From the NCBI GenBank assembly GCA_022376925.1, contig JAIOJX010000027.1:20539471-20603470 (forward strand): a DNA stretch of 64,000 nt, in the 5' to 3' direction. The notes beneath the pieces were generated by a model. That model was given only the letters and a program-made list of their open reading frames with translations, was not told the origin of the DNA and did not search any database. Positions within the stretch are counted from its first letter, which is position 1, and the number at the start of each line of letters is the position of its first letter. Shown in pieces: positions 1 to 9,337 of the stretch. This DNA comes from Tragulus kanchil. Its lineage: Eukaryota > Chordata > Mammalia > Artiodactyla > Tragulidae. Both the position numbers and the translations under genes were made by a program.

Positions 1-271
1 GGACAGACAAGGGAACACCCAGGGAGATGTCCAAGGAGTCACCAAAAACGCAAACAAAAAGGACAACCCTGAGAAATAATTCCAGAGAAACACAACGCAA
101 AGAACGTGAATTATGTAGCCTGGAGGGCAGCAGCGTGGGAGGGTCTGACTGCAGAGTCCAGGCACAGCCTGCCTGTTCCACCTGAGCCTGGCCATCGTCC
201 AGCATCAGCCCTGCCTCCTCTGAGCACGGGGGACCAGCTCGGACGCCTCTGGAAGCTCTTCCACCCAGGAC
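1..271. other. Unassigned sequence at window start
   Basis: No repeat family, exon or RNA gene recognised. The sequence is of moderate GC content and leads directly into a minus-strand Bov-A2 SINE. Short open frames here run into the SINE and are not credible genes. Confidence 0.5.
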
Positions 272-473
272 AGTGGCGTTCGCTCAGTCATGTCCGACTC
301 TTCATGACCACATGGGCTGTCGCCCGCCAGGCTCCTCTGTCCATGGGATTCTCCAGGCAAGAACCCTGGAGTGAGTCGCCGTGCCCTCCGCCAGGGGATC
401 TTCCCCCCTCAGGGATTGCATTTCCTGTATTGCAGGCAATTCTCGAGCCACTGGACCATCTGGGAAGCTCCTA
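272..473 (-). mobile_element. Bov-A2 SINE
   Basis: Reading the minus strand, the element follows the usual Bov-A2 order: a head ending near 'gggaagcccc', a 'gatcttccc/ggggatc' segment, 'ggagaatcccatggacagaggagcc' in diverged form, and a tail with the 'gtcggacacgactgagc' motif. It is full length (about 200 bp) and moderately diverged. Bov-A2 is a ruminant SINE built from the 3' end of BovB and mobilised by BovB proteins. Confidence 0.9.
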
Positions 474-971
474 CTGAACACTCTTGCGCCCAAAGCTGAC
501 GTTACACCACTGCCCACCAAGGAAGGAAAGGGAAGTACCATTCCCTCTTGGTTTTGCTTGTGGACCTCCTCTAGACTTGAACGTGTTTTAAACTCCAGCT
601 CTGAAATGACAGGGGAGTCAGGCCTTCTCTGTGGAAAGTTACAAGGCAGAGAAACCCATCTGTTGAAAAGCACGGTGTGTAGTTGGTACATAAACATCAG
701 GGCTCAGGGCCTCCTCTCAAAGGGCTCATTCAGCTCCCCCAGGTCCTCCAGCACCCACAGGGCTGGACACGACCCCAGTGGGCTCAGCCCTGCCAGGCCC
801 GAGCGGTGTGTGAGGAGCCAGCAACCCCGCGCATGCGGATCAAAAGCGGACGATTCTGCCTCTGACCACACAAGGAAACCAGGGCGGAGGGCAGACGGGC
901 CCGTTGACGCCGAGAGGGCCAGCAACACAGCAGGATTCAGACCAAGGAAGCCGTGAGCCAGGGTGAACCCA
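474..971. other. Unassigned sequence, no gene seen
   Basis: About 500 bp between two SINEs. Open frames on both strands extend through the neighbouring SINEs and show no recognisable domain. No clear repeat family was identified. Confidence 0.5.
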
Positions 972-1235
972 GGGAAACTTCCCTGGTGGTGCAGTGGGTA
1001 AGGACACTGCCTTGCAGTGCAAGGGGCGCCAGTTCCATCCCTGGCCTGGGAGGATCCCACGTGCCGTGGAGCAGCTGGACCCATGTGTCCAATTACCGAG
1101 CCGGAGCTCTGGAGCACATGCGCCCCGAGCCGGCGCTCTGCAACTACAGAGGCCACTGCGATGGGAGGCCCACGCGGGCCAAAGAACAAAGATGGATGAA
1201 AATTGATAAATGAAAGACCAATAGAAGTGGCCCGC
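972..1235 (+). mobile_element. Long tRNA-derived SINE (Bov-tA/CHR-related)
   Basis: The 5' part carries the tRNA-like head: 'cttccctggtggt' followed by a B-box-like 'ggttcgatccctgg' segment in diverged form. The body is the characteristic long 3' section, with a 'gagctctggagcacatgcg' type motif and then 'gatgggaggccca', 'caaagaacaaagatgg' and 'atgaaagaccaatagaag'. It ends in a C-rich then A-rich tract. The same long form recurs at least eight more times in this window. I am sure it is a tRNA-derived ruminant/cetartiodactyl SINE and less sure of the exact subfamily name. Confidence 0.85.
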
Positions 1236-1798
1236 CCACCCACCCCCCCAAAAAAAACCCAACACCTCCTTACACATGCCATTTCGTTACCCTCAAGAGG
1301 ATGGTTCGTGATTGCTTCACAACCGAGATACTTAGATCATTACCCCAGTCTTCTATTTCTAGCTGCTTGTGGACACCGTTTCAAACAGCATTTACAAAGA
1401 AAGGCGAACGGTTAGCATCCTCTCGGTACGGATCATCCAAGACAGGTCATAACAACAAGAGAAGAAAAACAACTTTGCTTTACAGAGCTGAAATGTGCCT
1501 TTTAACAACCACAGAAAAGAGGAAACTGTTCACAGTCACCAACCAGCTGAGGCCACCGGTCCTGTGGGCTGGTGGACGAGGGAGCTCGTGGGTGTTCCCG
1601 GGGCTGGTGGGAGGGGGGAGCACTCTTCCAAGACTCTGCATACCCGAGCGCGCTGAGATGTAAGCAAACAGGATGCAGAGGGAACGCCAAGGCCGCCATC
1701 CTAGCCGCCCAGGAGCCGCAGATTTACCGCTGGCAATGCAAGCCCCGCTCCCCTCGGAGAACTTCTTCCCACTCGCTGTTTTAGACCTTCGCCACTCA
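1236..1798. other. Unassigned sequence, no gene seen
   Basis: About 560 bp with no recognised repeat and no credible coding frame. The sequence is mixed AT/GC and is likely intergenic or intronic. Confidence 0.5.
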
Positions 1799-2012
1799 GG
1801 GATGTCCCTGGTGGTCGGTGCAGTGGCTAAGACTCCAGGCTCTCGGTGCAGGGGACCTGGGTTCCATCAGGGAACTAGACCCCACGTGCCACAACTAAGA
1901 GTTCTCAGACCACAGCTCAGATCCCACAAGCCGCAGTGAAGACTGAGGATCCCAAGTGCTGCCCCTAAGACCCGGCGCAGCCGAAAGAAATAAGCAAATC
2001 AATTAATGAATG
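1799..2012 (+). mobile_element. tRNA-derived SINE (Bov-tA/CHR-like)
   Basis: It starts with 'gatgtccctggtggtc', continues through 'aggctct..gcaggggacctgggttcc' and 'ggaactagaccccacgtgcc', and ends in 'aaataagcaaatcaatt'. These are the standard landmarks of the CHR/Bov-tA SINEs. The A-rich tail overlaps the start of the first tandem duplicate. Confidence 0.85.
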
Positions 2013-2138
2013 TAAAAAAATCCCACTACTTGAGGGATGGTCCCAGACCAGCAGTGAGGGGCCCCCTTAGGAGCTAACTTAGAAATGCAGGCTCTTCGGC
2101 TCTTCCCGGATGTGCTGAAAAAGAATGAGCTTTTTCTA

Positions 2139-2362
2139 GGGGCCTCCCAGGTGGCGCAGTGATAAAAGAATCTTCCCGTGAATTCAGGAGATTCAAGAGA
2201 CCTGGGTTTGAATGCTGGGTCGGGAAGATCCCCTGGAGAAGCGCGTCGCAACCCATTCCAGTACTCTTGCCAAGAGAATCCCGTGGACAGAGGGACTGGC
2301 GGGCTAGTCCGTGGGCGTGCGACCGGTCGGACAGGACAGAGCCACTGAGCACCCACACACAG
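2139..2362 (+). mobile_element. Bov-A2 SINE (copy 1 of duplication 1)
   Basis: Contains 'cccaggtggcgcagtgataaa', 'gggaagatcccctgga', 'aacccattccagtactcttgcc' and 'cccgtggacagaggga', in Bov-A2 order. The tail is diverged, and CpG sites are unusually well preserved. Confidence 0.92.
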
Positions 2363-3206
2363 AGCGCGGGTTCCACGGGGAATGCGCGTCAGAGTAGAAG
2401 GCACGGGTCTAGAGCCGGAACAGCCTCTACAAGACAGCTCAGAAAACGAGAGCTCCCCCGCCGCGAGGGATCACCGGGGCCAAGGCCCACCCAGAGAGAG
2501 CAGAGTTTTCTGCAACAAGTAAAACGGGAGTGTCCGCCAGCGCTGCTCCTGCAGCGGGCTCAGACTTCCTCCGGAGCGGACGGTGAGAGGTACAGCAGGG
2601 CTGCCCTGCCGGAGGGAAGCCTCTTCTCCGCCTGCCCCAGCTTCGAAGACGCCAGCCCCTCCCCAGAGCAGCGCAGGGCTCCTGCCTGGTAGAGGATTTT
2701 CTCTGACCCCCAGTTGCTCAAAGTCTGGTCCGGGACGGCCGGCCGGCGGGCTGATGAGAAAGGCAGCTTCTCCGGCCTGCTGCCCTTCCACCAGATTCCC
2801 AGGCAAGTTCGAGGGGTCCCGACGGACCCCCAGGCGGGGGGGGGGCGGGGCCGGGGGGCGCTGGTGGCCTGCTCCGGGCGACCCCCTCCACACGCCCACT
2901 GGGAGGCCCCGAATGAAGAAGGTCCTGGGGAGCCACTCTCACAACAGGCAGGTGCCCGCGCTCCAGCTCGCCCTGGAGAGGGGCGAGGGCGGGGGGCCTC
3001 CGGGCGCCCTCCGCCTCGACCCCCTCCTGGGGCCCCCTGTCCCGGCATGACGGGCCTGAAGAAGAAATAAGCAAATCAATTAATGAATGTAAAAATCCCA
3101 CTACTTGAGGGATGGTCCCAGACCAGCAGTGAGGGGCCCCTTAGGAGCTAACTTAGAAATGCAGGCTCTTGGCTCTTCCCGGATGTGCTGAAAAGAATGA
3201 GCTTTT

Positions 3207-3430
3207 CTAGGGGCTTCCCAGGTGGCGCAGTGATAAAAGAATCTTCCCGTGAATTCAGGAGATTCAAGAGACCTGGGTTTGAATGCTGGGTCGGGAAGAT
3301 CCCCTGGAGAAGCGTCGCAACCCATTCCAGTACTCTTGCCAAGAGAATCCCGTGGACAGAGGGACTGGCGGGCTAGTCCGTGGGCGTGCGACCGGTCGGA
3401 CAGGACAGAGCCACTGAGCACCCACACACA
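3207..3430 (+). mobile_element. Bov-A2 SINE (copy 2 of duplication 1)
   Basis: Same element as at 2139-2362, carried by the second tandem copy. It differs only by small indels, for example 'aagcgtcgc' in place of 'aagcgcgtcgc'. It is not an independent insertion. Confidence 0.92.
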
Positions 3431-4079
3431 GAGCGCGGGTTCCACGGGGAATGCGCGTCAGAGTAGAAGGCACGGGTCTAGAGCCGGAACAGCCTCTACA
3501 AGACAGCTCAGAAAACGAGAGCTCCCCCGCCGCGAGGGATCACCGGGGCCAAGGCCCACCCAGAGAGAGCAGAGTTTTCTGCAACAAGTAAAACGGGAGT
3601 GTCCGCCAGCGCTGCTCCTGCAGCGGGCTCAGACTTCCTCCGGAGCGGACGGTGAGAGGTACAGCAGGGCTGCCCTGCCGGAGGGAAGCCTCTTCTCCGC
3701 CTGCCCCAGCTTCGAAGACGCCAGCCCCTCCCCAGAGCAGCGCAGGGCTCCTGCCTGGTAGAGGATTTTCTCTGACCCCCAGTTGCTCAAAGTCTGGTCC
3801 GGGACGGCCGGCCGGCGGGCTGATGAGAAAGGCAGCTTCTCCGGCCTGCTGCCCTTCCACCAGATTCCCAGGCAAGTTCGAGGGGTCCCGACGGACCCCC
3901 AGGCGGGGGGGGGGCGGGGCCGGGGGGCGCTGGTGGCCTGCTCCGGGCGACCCCCTCCACACGCCCACTGGGAGGCCCCGAATGAAGAAGGTCCTGGGGA
4001 GCCACTCTCACAACAGGCAGGTGCCCGCGCTCCAGCTCGCCCTGGAGAGGGGCGAGGGCGGGGGGCCTCCGGGCGCCCT

Positions 4080-4530
4080 CCGCCTCGACCCCCTCCTCCC
4101 CTGGGGCACCTCCTCCCCGGCCGCGCGCCGCTCCGGAGGGAGGGCCCGACCCCGCGCCTCCAGCCCCGCCGCAGGGGCCAGCGCCGACTCACTTGGGTGC
4201 CCTCTCCAGCCCCGGTTCCGCTCCCATCGGCCGCGCCGCCGCGGCTCGGCTCCACTCCGGAGCCACTTCCTGCTTCCCCGCAGGCACACGTGGCCCGGCC
4301 GCCCGGCTCCGCCCCGCCGCCGCCCCCGGCGGATCCGGCTGCAGCGCCAATCCTGGCCGCACAGCCGGCGCGCCCGGGACGCCGGGGCGGCAGACGCCGG
4401 CCGCGCAGGGAGCCCCGGACTCCCGAGGCAAGCGCTCCCCGCTTCACCCCGCTGTCGCTTACGCTGCGGCACCCTGGCAGCCGGGTCCAGCGTCCGGCCG
4501 AGTGGGACCTCCCACCGTCAGCGGCCCTCT
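4080..4530. promoter_or_regulatory. CpG island, candidate promoter
   Basis: Very GC-rich and dense in CpG, unlike the surrounding CpG-depleted repeats. It contains SP1-like 'ccgccccgccgcc' boxes near 4310-4327, a CCAAT at 4347-4351, and an ETS-type 'cacttcctg' at 4264-4272 (minus-strand reading CAGGAAGTG). It lies just upstream, in the minus sense, of a strong donor-like site at 4192-4187. GC-rich sequence extends back through 3600-4080 and is repeated at about 2530-3020 by duplication 1. The CpG character is seen directly; promoter activity is inferred. Confidence 0.6.
4193..4480 (-). other. Candidate first exon ending in a splice donor
   Basis: On the minus strand the sequence CACCCAA|GTGAGTCGG places a donor GT at 4192-4191, matching the GTRAGT consensus over six bases. 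An in-frame ATG near 4226 opens a short frame (M-G-A-E-P-G-L-E-R-A-P) that stays open to the donor. A longer frame starts near 4431. The upstream side is the CpG island with ETS and SP1-type motifs. The start boundary is not determinable and is set at the island core. I do not recognise the peptide. A non-coding first exon or a chance donor remains possible. Confidence 0.3.
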
Positions 4531-4535
4531 CTAGG

Positions 4536-4681
4536 TCCGTGGTCCTCGAATGGCAGCGTCCAGCAGAATCATCCGGAGAGAGGTCCAGACGCAGAGTGCC
4601 GGCACCCTCAGAGCCCGGGTTCCGGGAGCCTGGGTGGGGCCCGAAGTTCTGTTCTGAACAACAAGCTCTGATGGGATCCTG
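4536..4681 (+). mobile_element. MER5A-type hAT (Charlie) element, truncated
   Basis: The stretch follows the order of the MER5A consensus: 'gtggtcctc..atgg', 'cagaatcat', 'ggtggggccc', then 'aacaagctctgatgg'. The 3' terminus is cut by the Bov-A2 that begins at 4682. This is an old, eutherian-wide non-autonomous DNA transposon. Family identification is from memory of the consensus. Confidence 0.65.
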
Positions 4682-4905
4682 GGGCTTCCCAGGTGGTGCT
4701 AGTGGTGAAGAATCCTCCCGCCGGGGCAGGAGACATAGGAGACCTGGGTTCAGGCCCTGGGTTTGGGAAGATCCCCTGGAGGAGGGGATGGCCCCCCAGG
4801 CCAGGATTCTGGCCTGGAGAATCCCATGGACAGAGGAGCCTGAAAGGCTACAGTGTCGTCCATGGGGCTGCAAAGGGTCAGACACAACTGAGAGACTGAC
4901 ATTTT
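4682..4905 (+). mobile_element. Bov-A2 SINE
   Basis: Full-length Bov-A2 starting 'ggcttcccaggtggtgct' and running through 'gggaagatcccctggagga', 'gagaatcccatggacagagg' and 'gacacaactgagagactgac'. It is followed at once by a TA/CA microsatellite, as is common at the tails of these SINEs. Confidence 0.95.
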
Positions 4906-4906
4906 C

Positions 4907-4944
<38 letters not shown>

Positions 4945-4957
4945 TACATATATGTAT
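4906..4957. repeat. (TA)n(CA)n microsatellite
   Basis: About eight TA units are followed by about eleven CA units and a degenerate TATATG end. It grows directly from the tail of the preceding Bov-A2 and is likely polymorphic. Confidence 0.95.
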
Positions 4958-5394
4958 AATTTCATGAGCCTCTGTTGGCTTCGCTGGGCCCCAGCACACA
5001 GAGATAGGCTCCACACACGTGGCGTGGCCTCGCCCAGCCCTGCTGGCCTCTCATTCCTTTCCCTTTCCTTAAGTCTGACCACCGACGGGCGGGCGTCACG
5101 AGGACTGAGATAAGCCTCTGCGGCTGGGGCACCGGCGCCTTCAAAGTGCGGAGGGTAAACCCGGCTGAACTGGCACTGATACGCTGAAGAGATTAACGAA
5201 GCGGAAGTAATAGGCAATTCAGAGCAGTGCTAGTGAACTGTCGGGGTTTTATGTACTTTTAGGGGATTGTATAAGTCTGCCCCCCCCCCCACCCACACAC
5301 ATCCAGAGTGCACCGCTCTGCCCAAATGAGAGCTCCAGCCTGACATCCTGCCCTGAGCCCGACTTCACCTCCCTGACTCCCATCCTCCAACAGC
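4958..5394. other. Unassigned sequence with short C run
   Basis: No repeat family or gene recognised. A run of ten Cs lies at 5281-5290, followed by a C/A-rich stretch. It precedes an L2-like fragment. Confidence 0.5.
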
Positions 5395-5690
5395 AGCCAA
5401 AGGGACGTTTTAAAGACACGAGTCCGGTCACGTCTGTCTACTACTGCACACCCCCGGAGGGCTCTCGTGCCCTTGGGGCGCAGCGTCGGATGCCTCCCTC
5501 CACCGCAGATGCCCGCCGTGGCCTGGGTCTGCACCCCTCCCTCATCCGGCTTCGGCCAGGCTGCTCTGCCTTCTCCGGGACCAGCATGCTTGCTCCCGCC
5601 TCAGGGCCTCTGCACCTGCCGTAGCCCCGGGAACACGCCCGGAGCCCCCGTCTCCAGGTCTTCACCGGGCAGGATCCGCCTTGCGATTCG
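5395..5690 (+). mobile_element. L2 LINE 3' fragment
   Basis: The segments 'ttttaaagacacgagtccggtcacgtc' (diverged) and 'gcttgctcccgcctcagggcc' followed by 'tctgcacctgccgt' match the well-known 3' portion of mammalian L2 elements. Divergence is high and the ends are soft. Confidence 0.6.
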
Positions 5691-5942
5691 GGTCTTGGCT
5701 CCAGTGCGCCGCTGCCCAGGGGCCTTCCTTCGGCTTCCTCTGGGACACAGGCCTTTCTTCACGGCACCTCTCGCTCTCTGGCCTTCTTGTGTATTCGGTC
5801 GCCCCAAAGGTGGGTTTCGCGACAGCAGGATCACGTCCGCCATCGGCACAGCTGTGTCCCCAAGGCAAGGCACACAGAACACGCTCAAAGTTTAGCGAAC
5901 ATTGGGTAAGCTGCCCAGATACAGAGGTGCCATTCGTTGGCC
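5691..5942. other. Unassigned sequence, no gene seen
   Basis: About 250 bp of GC-rich sequence between the L2 fragment and duplication 2. It may include further degenerate L2. No credible gene. Confidence 0.4.
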
Positions 5943-6254
5943 AAACTTTGCACGTTAAAACCTTCCTAAGAGGTATTGATACTCAGCCGGGCCTTGCGCG
6001 TACTCCTGGGCACGAGGCCTTTGTGTCCCCCACGTCTCGGATTCCAGGACACAGCCTTCGTCCAGCCTCCACAACCTTCCCTGAGTTCCAAAGGGCAGAT
6101 TCCAGCAGCTGCTTATCAGGGAAGGGGGGGGATGTGAGGCCAGGGAAAAGCAAACAGGGGAGAGTAGCCTTGGGACAAGGTCCTGCTTCCCCATCAACAG
6201 GACACACACACGCCAAGGTCTTTGAGCTGTTTTGCAAATACTGAAACCCCCTCC

Positions 6255-6312
6255 AGGCAGGCGATAGTCCAGGCGGTGGCAAAGAGTCAGACACAGCTGA
6301 CTGAGCACACGT
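6255..6312 (+). mobile_element. Bov-A2/BovB 3' tail fragment
   Basis: 'ggtggcaaagagtcagacac' followed by 'agctgactgagcac' is the 3' end of a Bov-A2 or BovB element without its body. It lies just before a full Bov-A2. Repeated at 7354-7411 by duplication 2. Confidence 0.75.
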
Positions 6313-6325
6313 GCACACATACCAC

Positions 6326-6536
6326 AGGGCTTCCCAGGGGGCTCGGACAGTAAAGAGTTTGCCCGCAGTGCAGGAGACCAGGATTCGCGTCCTGAGTTGG
6401 GAAGATCCCCCGGAGGAGGGCATGGCCACCCACTCCAGTGTTCTGGCCTGGAGAATCCCACAGACAGAGGAGCGTGGTGGGCTAAAGTCTATGAGATCAC
6501 AGAGTCAGACGCAACTGAGCAACTGACACTTCAGGT
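6326..6536 (+). mobile_element. Bov-A2 SINE (copy 1 of duplication 2)
   Basis: Begins 'gggcttcccagggggctcgg', with 'gggaagatcccccggagga', 'cccactccagtgttctggcc' and tail 'gacgcaactgagcaactgac'. Full length. Confidence 0.93.
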
Positions 6537-6939
6537 AGGAGAACTGAACAGTGAACCACGGCACGCTGCCCGCGAGCACGCAGAGCCCGGACCAGCTGGA
6601 CCTCGAGGCTGAAGACACTGACTCCCCTTGTGCCCCTGCAGCCCGCCGGCAGAATGCCCGCCACTGATCACGTGCTCTTTGAGCCATTACTATACAACTT
6701 CTCACTGTCTTCTCCAAGGGAGGACGCACGGTTTGGGGGGTATATTGGGCCGCTGTGGCCCCCTTTACCTGGCAAAGCAAGAAAGCTAGTCTTGTCTACT
6801 TGACCCAGAACTGTGTCTCTGAGATGCGACTCGGCACTGGGGTGCAGAGAAGCCGAGCTTACGCGTCTTTATGAGACAAACGGTGTCTGTGTCCCGCATC
6901 AGGCAGTCCCAGCTGTTTTCAGCCTAACTTGTTTGGTCC
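6537..6939. other. Unassigned sequence (repeated at 7636-8039)
   Basis: About 400 bp with no recognised repeat or coding region, present twice because of duplication 2. Confidence 0.5.
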
Positions 6940-6979
6940 CCAGAGGCTCTCAACCGTGGGTGATCGTGCCCCACTGGGG
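6940..6979 (+). mobile_element. MER20 element cut at a junction
   Basis: Only the first 40 bp ('ggctctcaaccgtgggtgat' and on) of the MER20 seen whole at 8040-8205. It is cut by the filler of duplication 2. Confidence 0.7.
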
Positions 6980-7353
6980 TGGGGGGGGGCTGCTCCCCCC
7001 GTTGACAGGGATTCCAGACACAGCCTTTCGTTCTCCCAGCCTAAACTTTGCACGTTAAAACCTTCCTAAGAGGTATTGATACTCAGCCGGGCCTTGCGCT
7101 ACTCCTGGGCACGAGGCCTTTGTGTCCCCCACGTCTCGGATTCCAGGACACAGCCTTCGTCCAGCCTCCACAACCTTCCCTGAGTTCCAAAGGGCAGATT
7201 CCAGCAGCTGCTTATCAGGGAAGGGGGGGGATGTGAGGCCAGGGAAAAGCAAACAGGGGAGAGTAGCCTTGGGACAAGGTCCTGCTTCCCCATCAACAGG
7301 ACACACACACGCCAAGGTCTTTGAGCTGTTTTGCAAATACTGAAACCCCCTCC

Positions 7354-7635
7354 AGGCAGGCGATAGTCCAGGCGGTGGCAAAGAGTCAGACACAGCTGAC
7401 TGAGCACACGTGCACACATACCACAGGGCTTCCCAGGGGGCTCGGACAGTAAAGAGTTTGCCCGCAGTGCAGGAGACCAGGATTCGCGTCCTGAGTTGGG
7501 AAGATCCCCCGGAGGAGGGCATGGCCACCCACTCCAGTGTTCTGGCCTGGAGAATCCCACAGACAGAGGAGCGTGGTGGGCTAAAGTCTATGAGATCACA
7601 GAGTCAGACGCAACTGAGCAACTGACACTTCAGGT
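7354..7635 (+). mobile_element. Bov-A2 tail fragment plus Bov-A2 SINE (copy 2 of duplication 2)
   Basis: Same pair as 6255-6536, carried by the second tandem copy. Not independent insertions. Confidence 0.93.
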
Positions 7636-8039
7636 AGGAGAACTGAACAGTGAACCACGGCACGCTGCCCGCGAGCACGCAGAGCCCGGACCAGCTGGAC
7701 CTCGAGGCTGAAGACACTGACTCCCCTTGTGCCCCTGCAGCCCGCCGGCAGAATGCCCGCCACTGATCACGTGCTCTTTGAGCCATTACTATACAACTTC
7801 TCACTGTCTTCTCCAAGGGAGGACGCACGGTTTGGGGGGTATATTGGGCCGCTGTGGCCCCCTTTACCTGGCAAAGCAAGAAAGCTAGTCTTGTCTACTT
7901 GACCCAGAACTGTGTCTCTGAGATGCGACTCGGCACTGGGGTGCAGAGAAGCCGAGCTTACGCGTCTTTATGAGAAAAACGGTGTCTGTGTCCCGCATCA
8001 GGCAGTCCCAGCTGTTTTCAGCCTAACTTGTTTGGTCCC

Positions 8040-8205
8040 CCAGAGGCTCTCAACCGTGGGTGATCGTGCCCCACTGGGGAGGACAGCAAATGGGAGGGTC
8101 CTGGTGGGCCGAGGCCAGAGACGCTGCTCGCCACCCATCGGCACCCAGGACGGCCCCCGCAGCGAAGAATTATCCAACCCAGAACAGCAGCCATGCTGAG
8201 GTGCC
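8040..8205 (+). mobile_element. MER20 hAT (Charlie) element
   Basis: It follows the MER20 consensus order: 'ctctcaaccgtgggtgat', 'gaggccagagacgctgct', 'cagcgaagaattatcc', then 'ccatgctgaggt'. An internal deletion removes part of the 'ggcaatgtctgg' region. It spans the end of duplication 2, so the 3' half occurs once. Confidence 0.8.
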
Positions 8206-8374
8206 CTAGTGCAAGCCCACAAAATACACCTTCTGAGTACAGAGCGATGATAAGACTCACTCTTAAAAATCTAACAAGCCCACCAGGAAGAATCCAGCTT
8301 CAATCCAGGTACTCGGCAGCATCTGTTTCACTCCAAAATCCAGGAAATGACCCCAATCCAATATTCGGGTCATC
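8206..8374. other. Unassigned sequence
   Basis: Short stretch between MER20 and the BovB 3' end. It may be degenerate BovB upstream sequence. Nothing else recognised. Confidence 0.4.
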
Positions 8375-8600
8375 CGATGTGAACAGGCGACTCACTGGAA
8401 AATTCCCTGATGCTGGGAAAGGGGGGTGCAGGAGAAGAGGAGGTCAGAGGATGAGATGGCCAGATGGCATCACTGATGCAATGGCCATGGACTTGGGCAA
8501 GCTCTCAGAGACAGCGAGGGACACGGAGGCCTGGCGTGCCGCAGTCCACAGGGATGCAGGGAGCTGGGCAGGAGTGGGCGACTGAAGACCAACAACAGAA
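8375..8600 (+). mobile_element. BovB (RTE) LINE 3' end
   Basis: The run 'aggatgagatggccagatgg', 'catcactgatgcaatgg', 'cttgggcaagctctcagaga', 'ggcctggcgtgccgcagtcc' is the conserved 3' end of BovB. This includes the terminal coding region of its reverse transcriptase polyprotein, here too diverged to be functional. It ends in 'ccaacaacagaaa'. Bov-A2 tails derive from this sequence. Confidence 0.9.
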
Positions 8601-8645
8601 AGACGAGAACCAGCCAGTGCTCGTATTCCAATCAAAGGTATGCCT

Positions 8646-8772
8646 ACAGGGACTGCCCTGGTGGGCCAATGGCTAAGACTTCACACTTCCATGTCGGGTT
8701 TAATCTCTGGTCAGGGAGCAAAGATCCCGCATGCCAAGTAGCCTGGTCAAAAAGAATTAAAAAATAATACAC
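8646..8772 (+). mobile_element. tRNA-derived SINE (CHR-2/Bov-tA-like)
   Basis: Starts 'gggactgccctggtggg', with 'ggtcagggagcaaagatccc' and an A-rich tail 'aaaaagaattaaaaaataat'. Short form without the long 3' body. Confidence 0.85.
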
Positions 8773-9185
8773 CTACCATCAAACCTCCTAGGTGCTCAAT
8801 TCCCTCGACCCTTCTGGGTTCTAATTATTGAAAGTTCTGATGTCAGGACACTGTGACATCACTGGATTTCCTAAAGGAAATGCCCGGGACAGCGCTGGCA
8901 GCGAGCCCCTGGAAGGGGAACAGGCCTGGCCACCCCTGACCGCTGCTCGCCAGCGTGACGGAGAAACTGACGAGGGGGAGACTCCAACCCGCCTGCTACC
9001 TAAGCGGCCTCCCACGGAGCCACCAGCGGCCTGAGGCCACTTCTCTGAGCCTGGCACCAGGAAGAGCTGCCTTCGAGGGCCGGAGCGGGGAACGGCTCGC
9101 CTCTGTTCCGAGGAGGAATTCCGAGCCGGCGCCAGCTGTGCTGGAGGGAGGGTCTAGAAGCCCAGCTTCTCTGAATGTCCGCTGA
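8773..9185. other. Unassigned sequence, partly CpG-containing
   Basis: No recognised repeat. GC content rises near 8880-9160. The open frames have no recognisable domain. Confidence 0.45.
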
Positions 9186-9277
9186 CAGATGAACGGAGGG
9201 AGAAGGTGTGGTTTGTAAAGACAGTGGAATGACACTTAGCTCTAAAACAGAATGAAATGATGCCATTTGCAGCAACA
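9186..9277 (+). mobile_element. L1 3'-region fragment
   Basis: 'gaatgaaatgatgccatttg' followed by 'cagcaacatgg' is the classic segment near the 3' end of mammalian L1, preceded by a diverged 'aatggaatactactcagc' equivalent. It is broken off by a BovB-type tail. Confidence 0.8.
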
Positions 9278-9335
9278 TGGCGTGCTGCAGTCCATGAGGT
9301 CGCAAAAGTCAGACAAGACTTAGTGACTGAATGGC
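9278..9335 (+). mobile_element. Bov-A2/BovB 3' tail fragment
   Basis: 'cgtgctgcagtccatgaggt' followed by 'cgcaaaagtcagacaagactta' is a BovB-derived tail. It is bracketed by 'caacatggc' on both sides (ends near 9283 and 9346), which could be a target-site duplication. The flanking L1 pieces are not contiguous in an L1, so a simple insertion does not explain the arrangement. Confidence 0.75.
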
Positions 9336-9337
9336 CA

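Larger units (their letters stand above)
1984..4097. repeat. Tandem duplication 1 (unit about 1.05 kb)
   Basis: Copy 1 is 1984-3028 and copy 2 is 3062-4097, in direct orientation, separated by about 33 bp of filler. The copies are nearly identical. Differences are almost all indels of one or two bases: shorter A, C and T runs, and loss of 'cg' after 'gaagcg' at the start of copy 2. They are concentrated in the first 250 bp next to the junction. Each copy contains one Bov-A2 and a GC-rich stretch. It is likely a false duplication caused by unmerged overlapping fragments. Confidence 0.95.
5943..8079. repeat. Tandem duplication 2 (unit about 1.04 kb)
   Basis: Copy 1 is 5943-6979 and copy 2 is 7043-8079, offset 1100 bp. 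The 63 bp filler at 6980-7042 is a G-run and C-run followed by a garbled version of 'gattccaggacacagccttcg', a sequence that lies near the start of each copy (6040, 7139). Copies differ by a handful of single-base changes. A corrupted piece of the unit as filler argues for a read or contig end of poor quality. Confidence 0.95.

Noticed and set aside
3652..4967. Plus-strand open frames of 339 and 394 codons
   Set aside because: They overlap each other and the minus-strand frame in the same GC-rich region and end in a Bov-A2 or TA/CA repeat. No domain seen.
3629..5014. 461-codon minus-strand open frame
   Set aside because: It runs through a microsatellite, a Bov-A2, a MER5A-type element and the CpG island. 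GC-rich composition explains the lack of stops.
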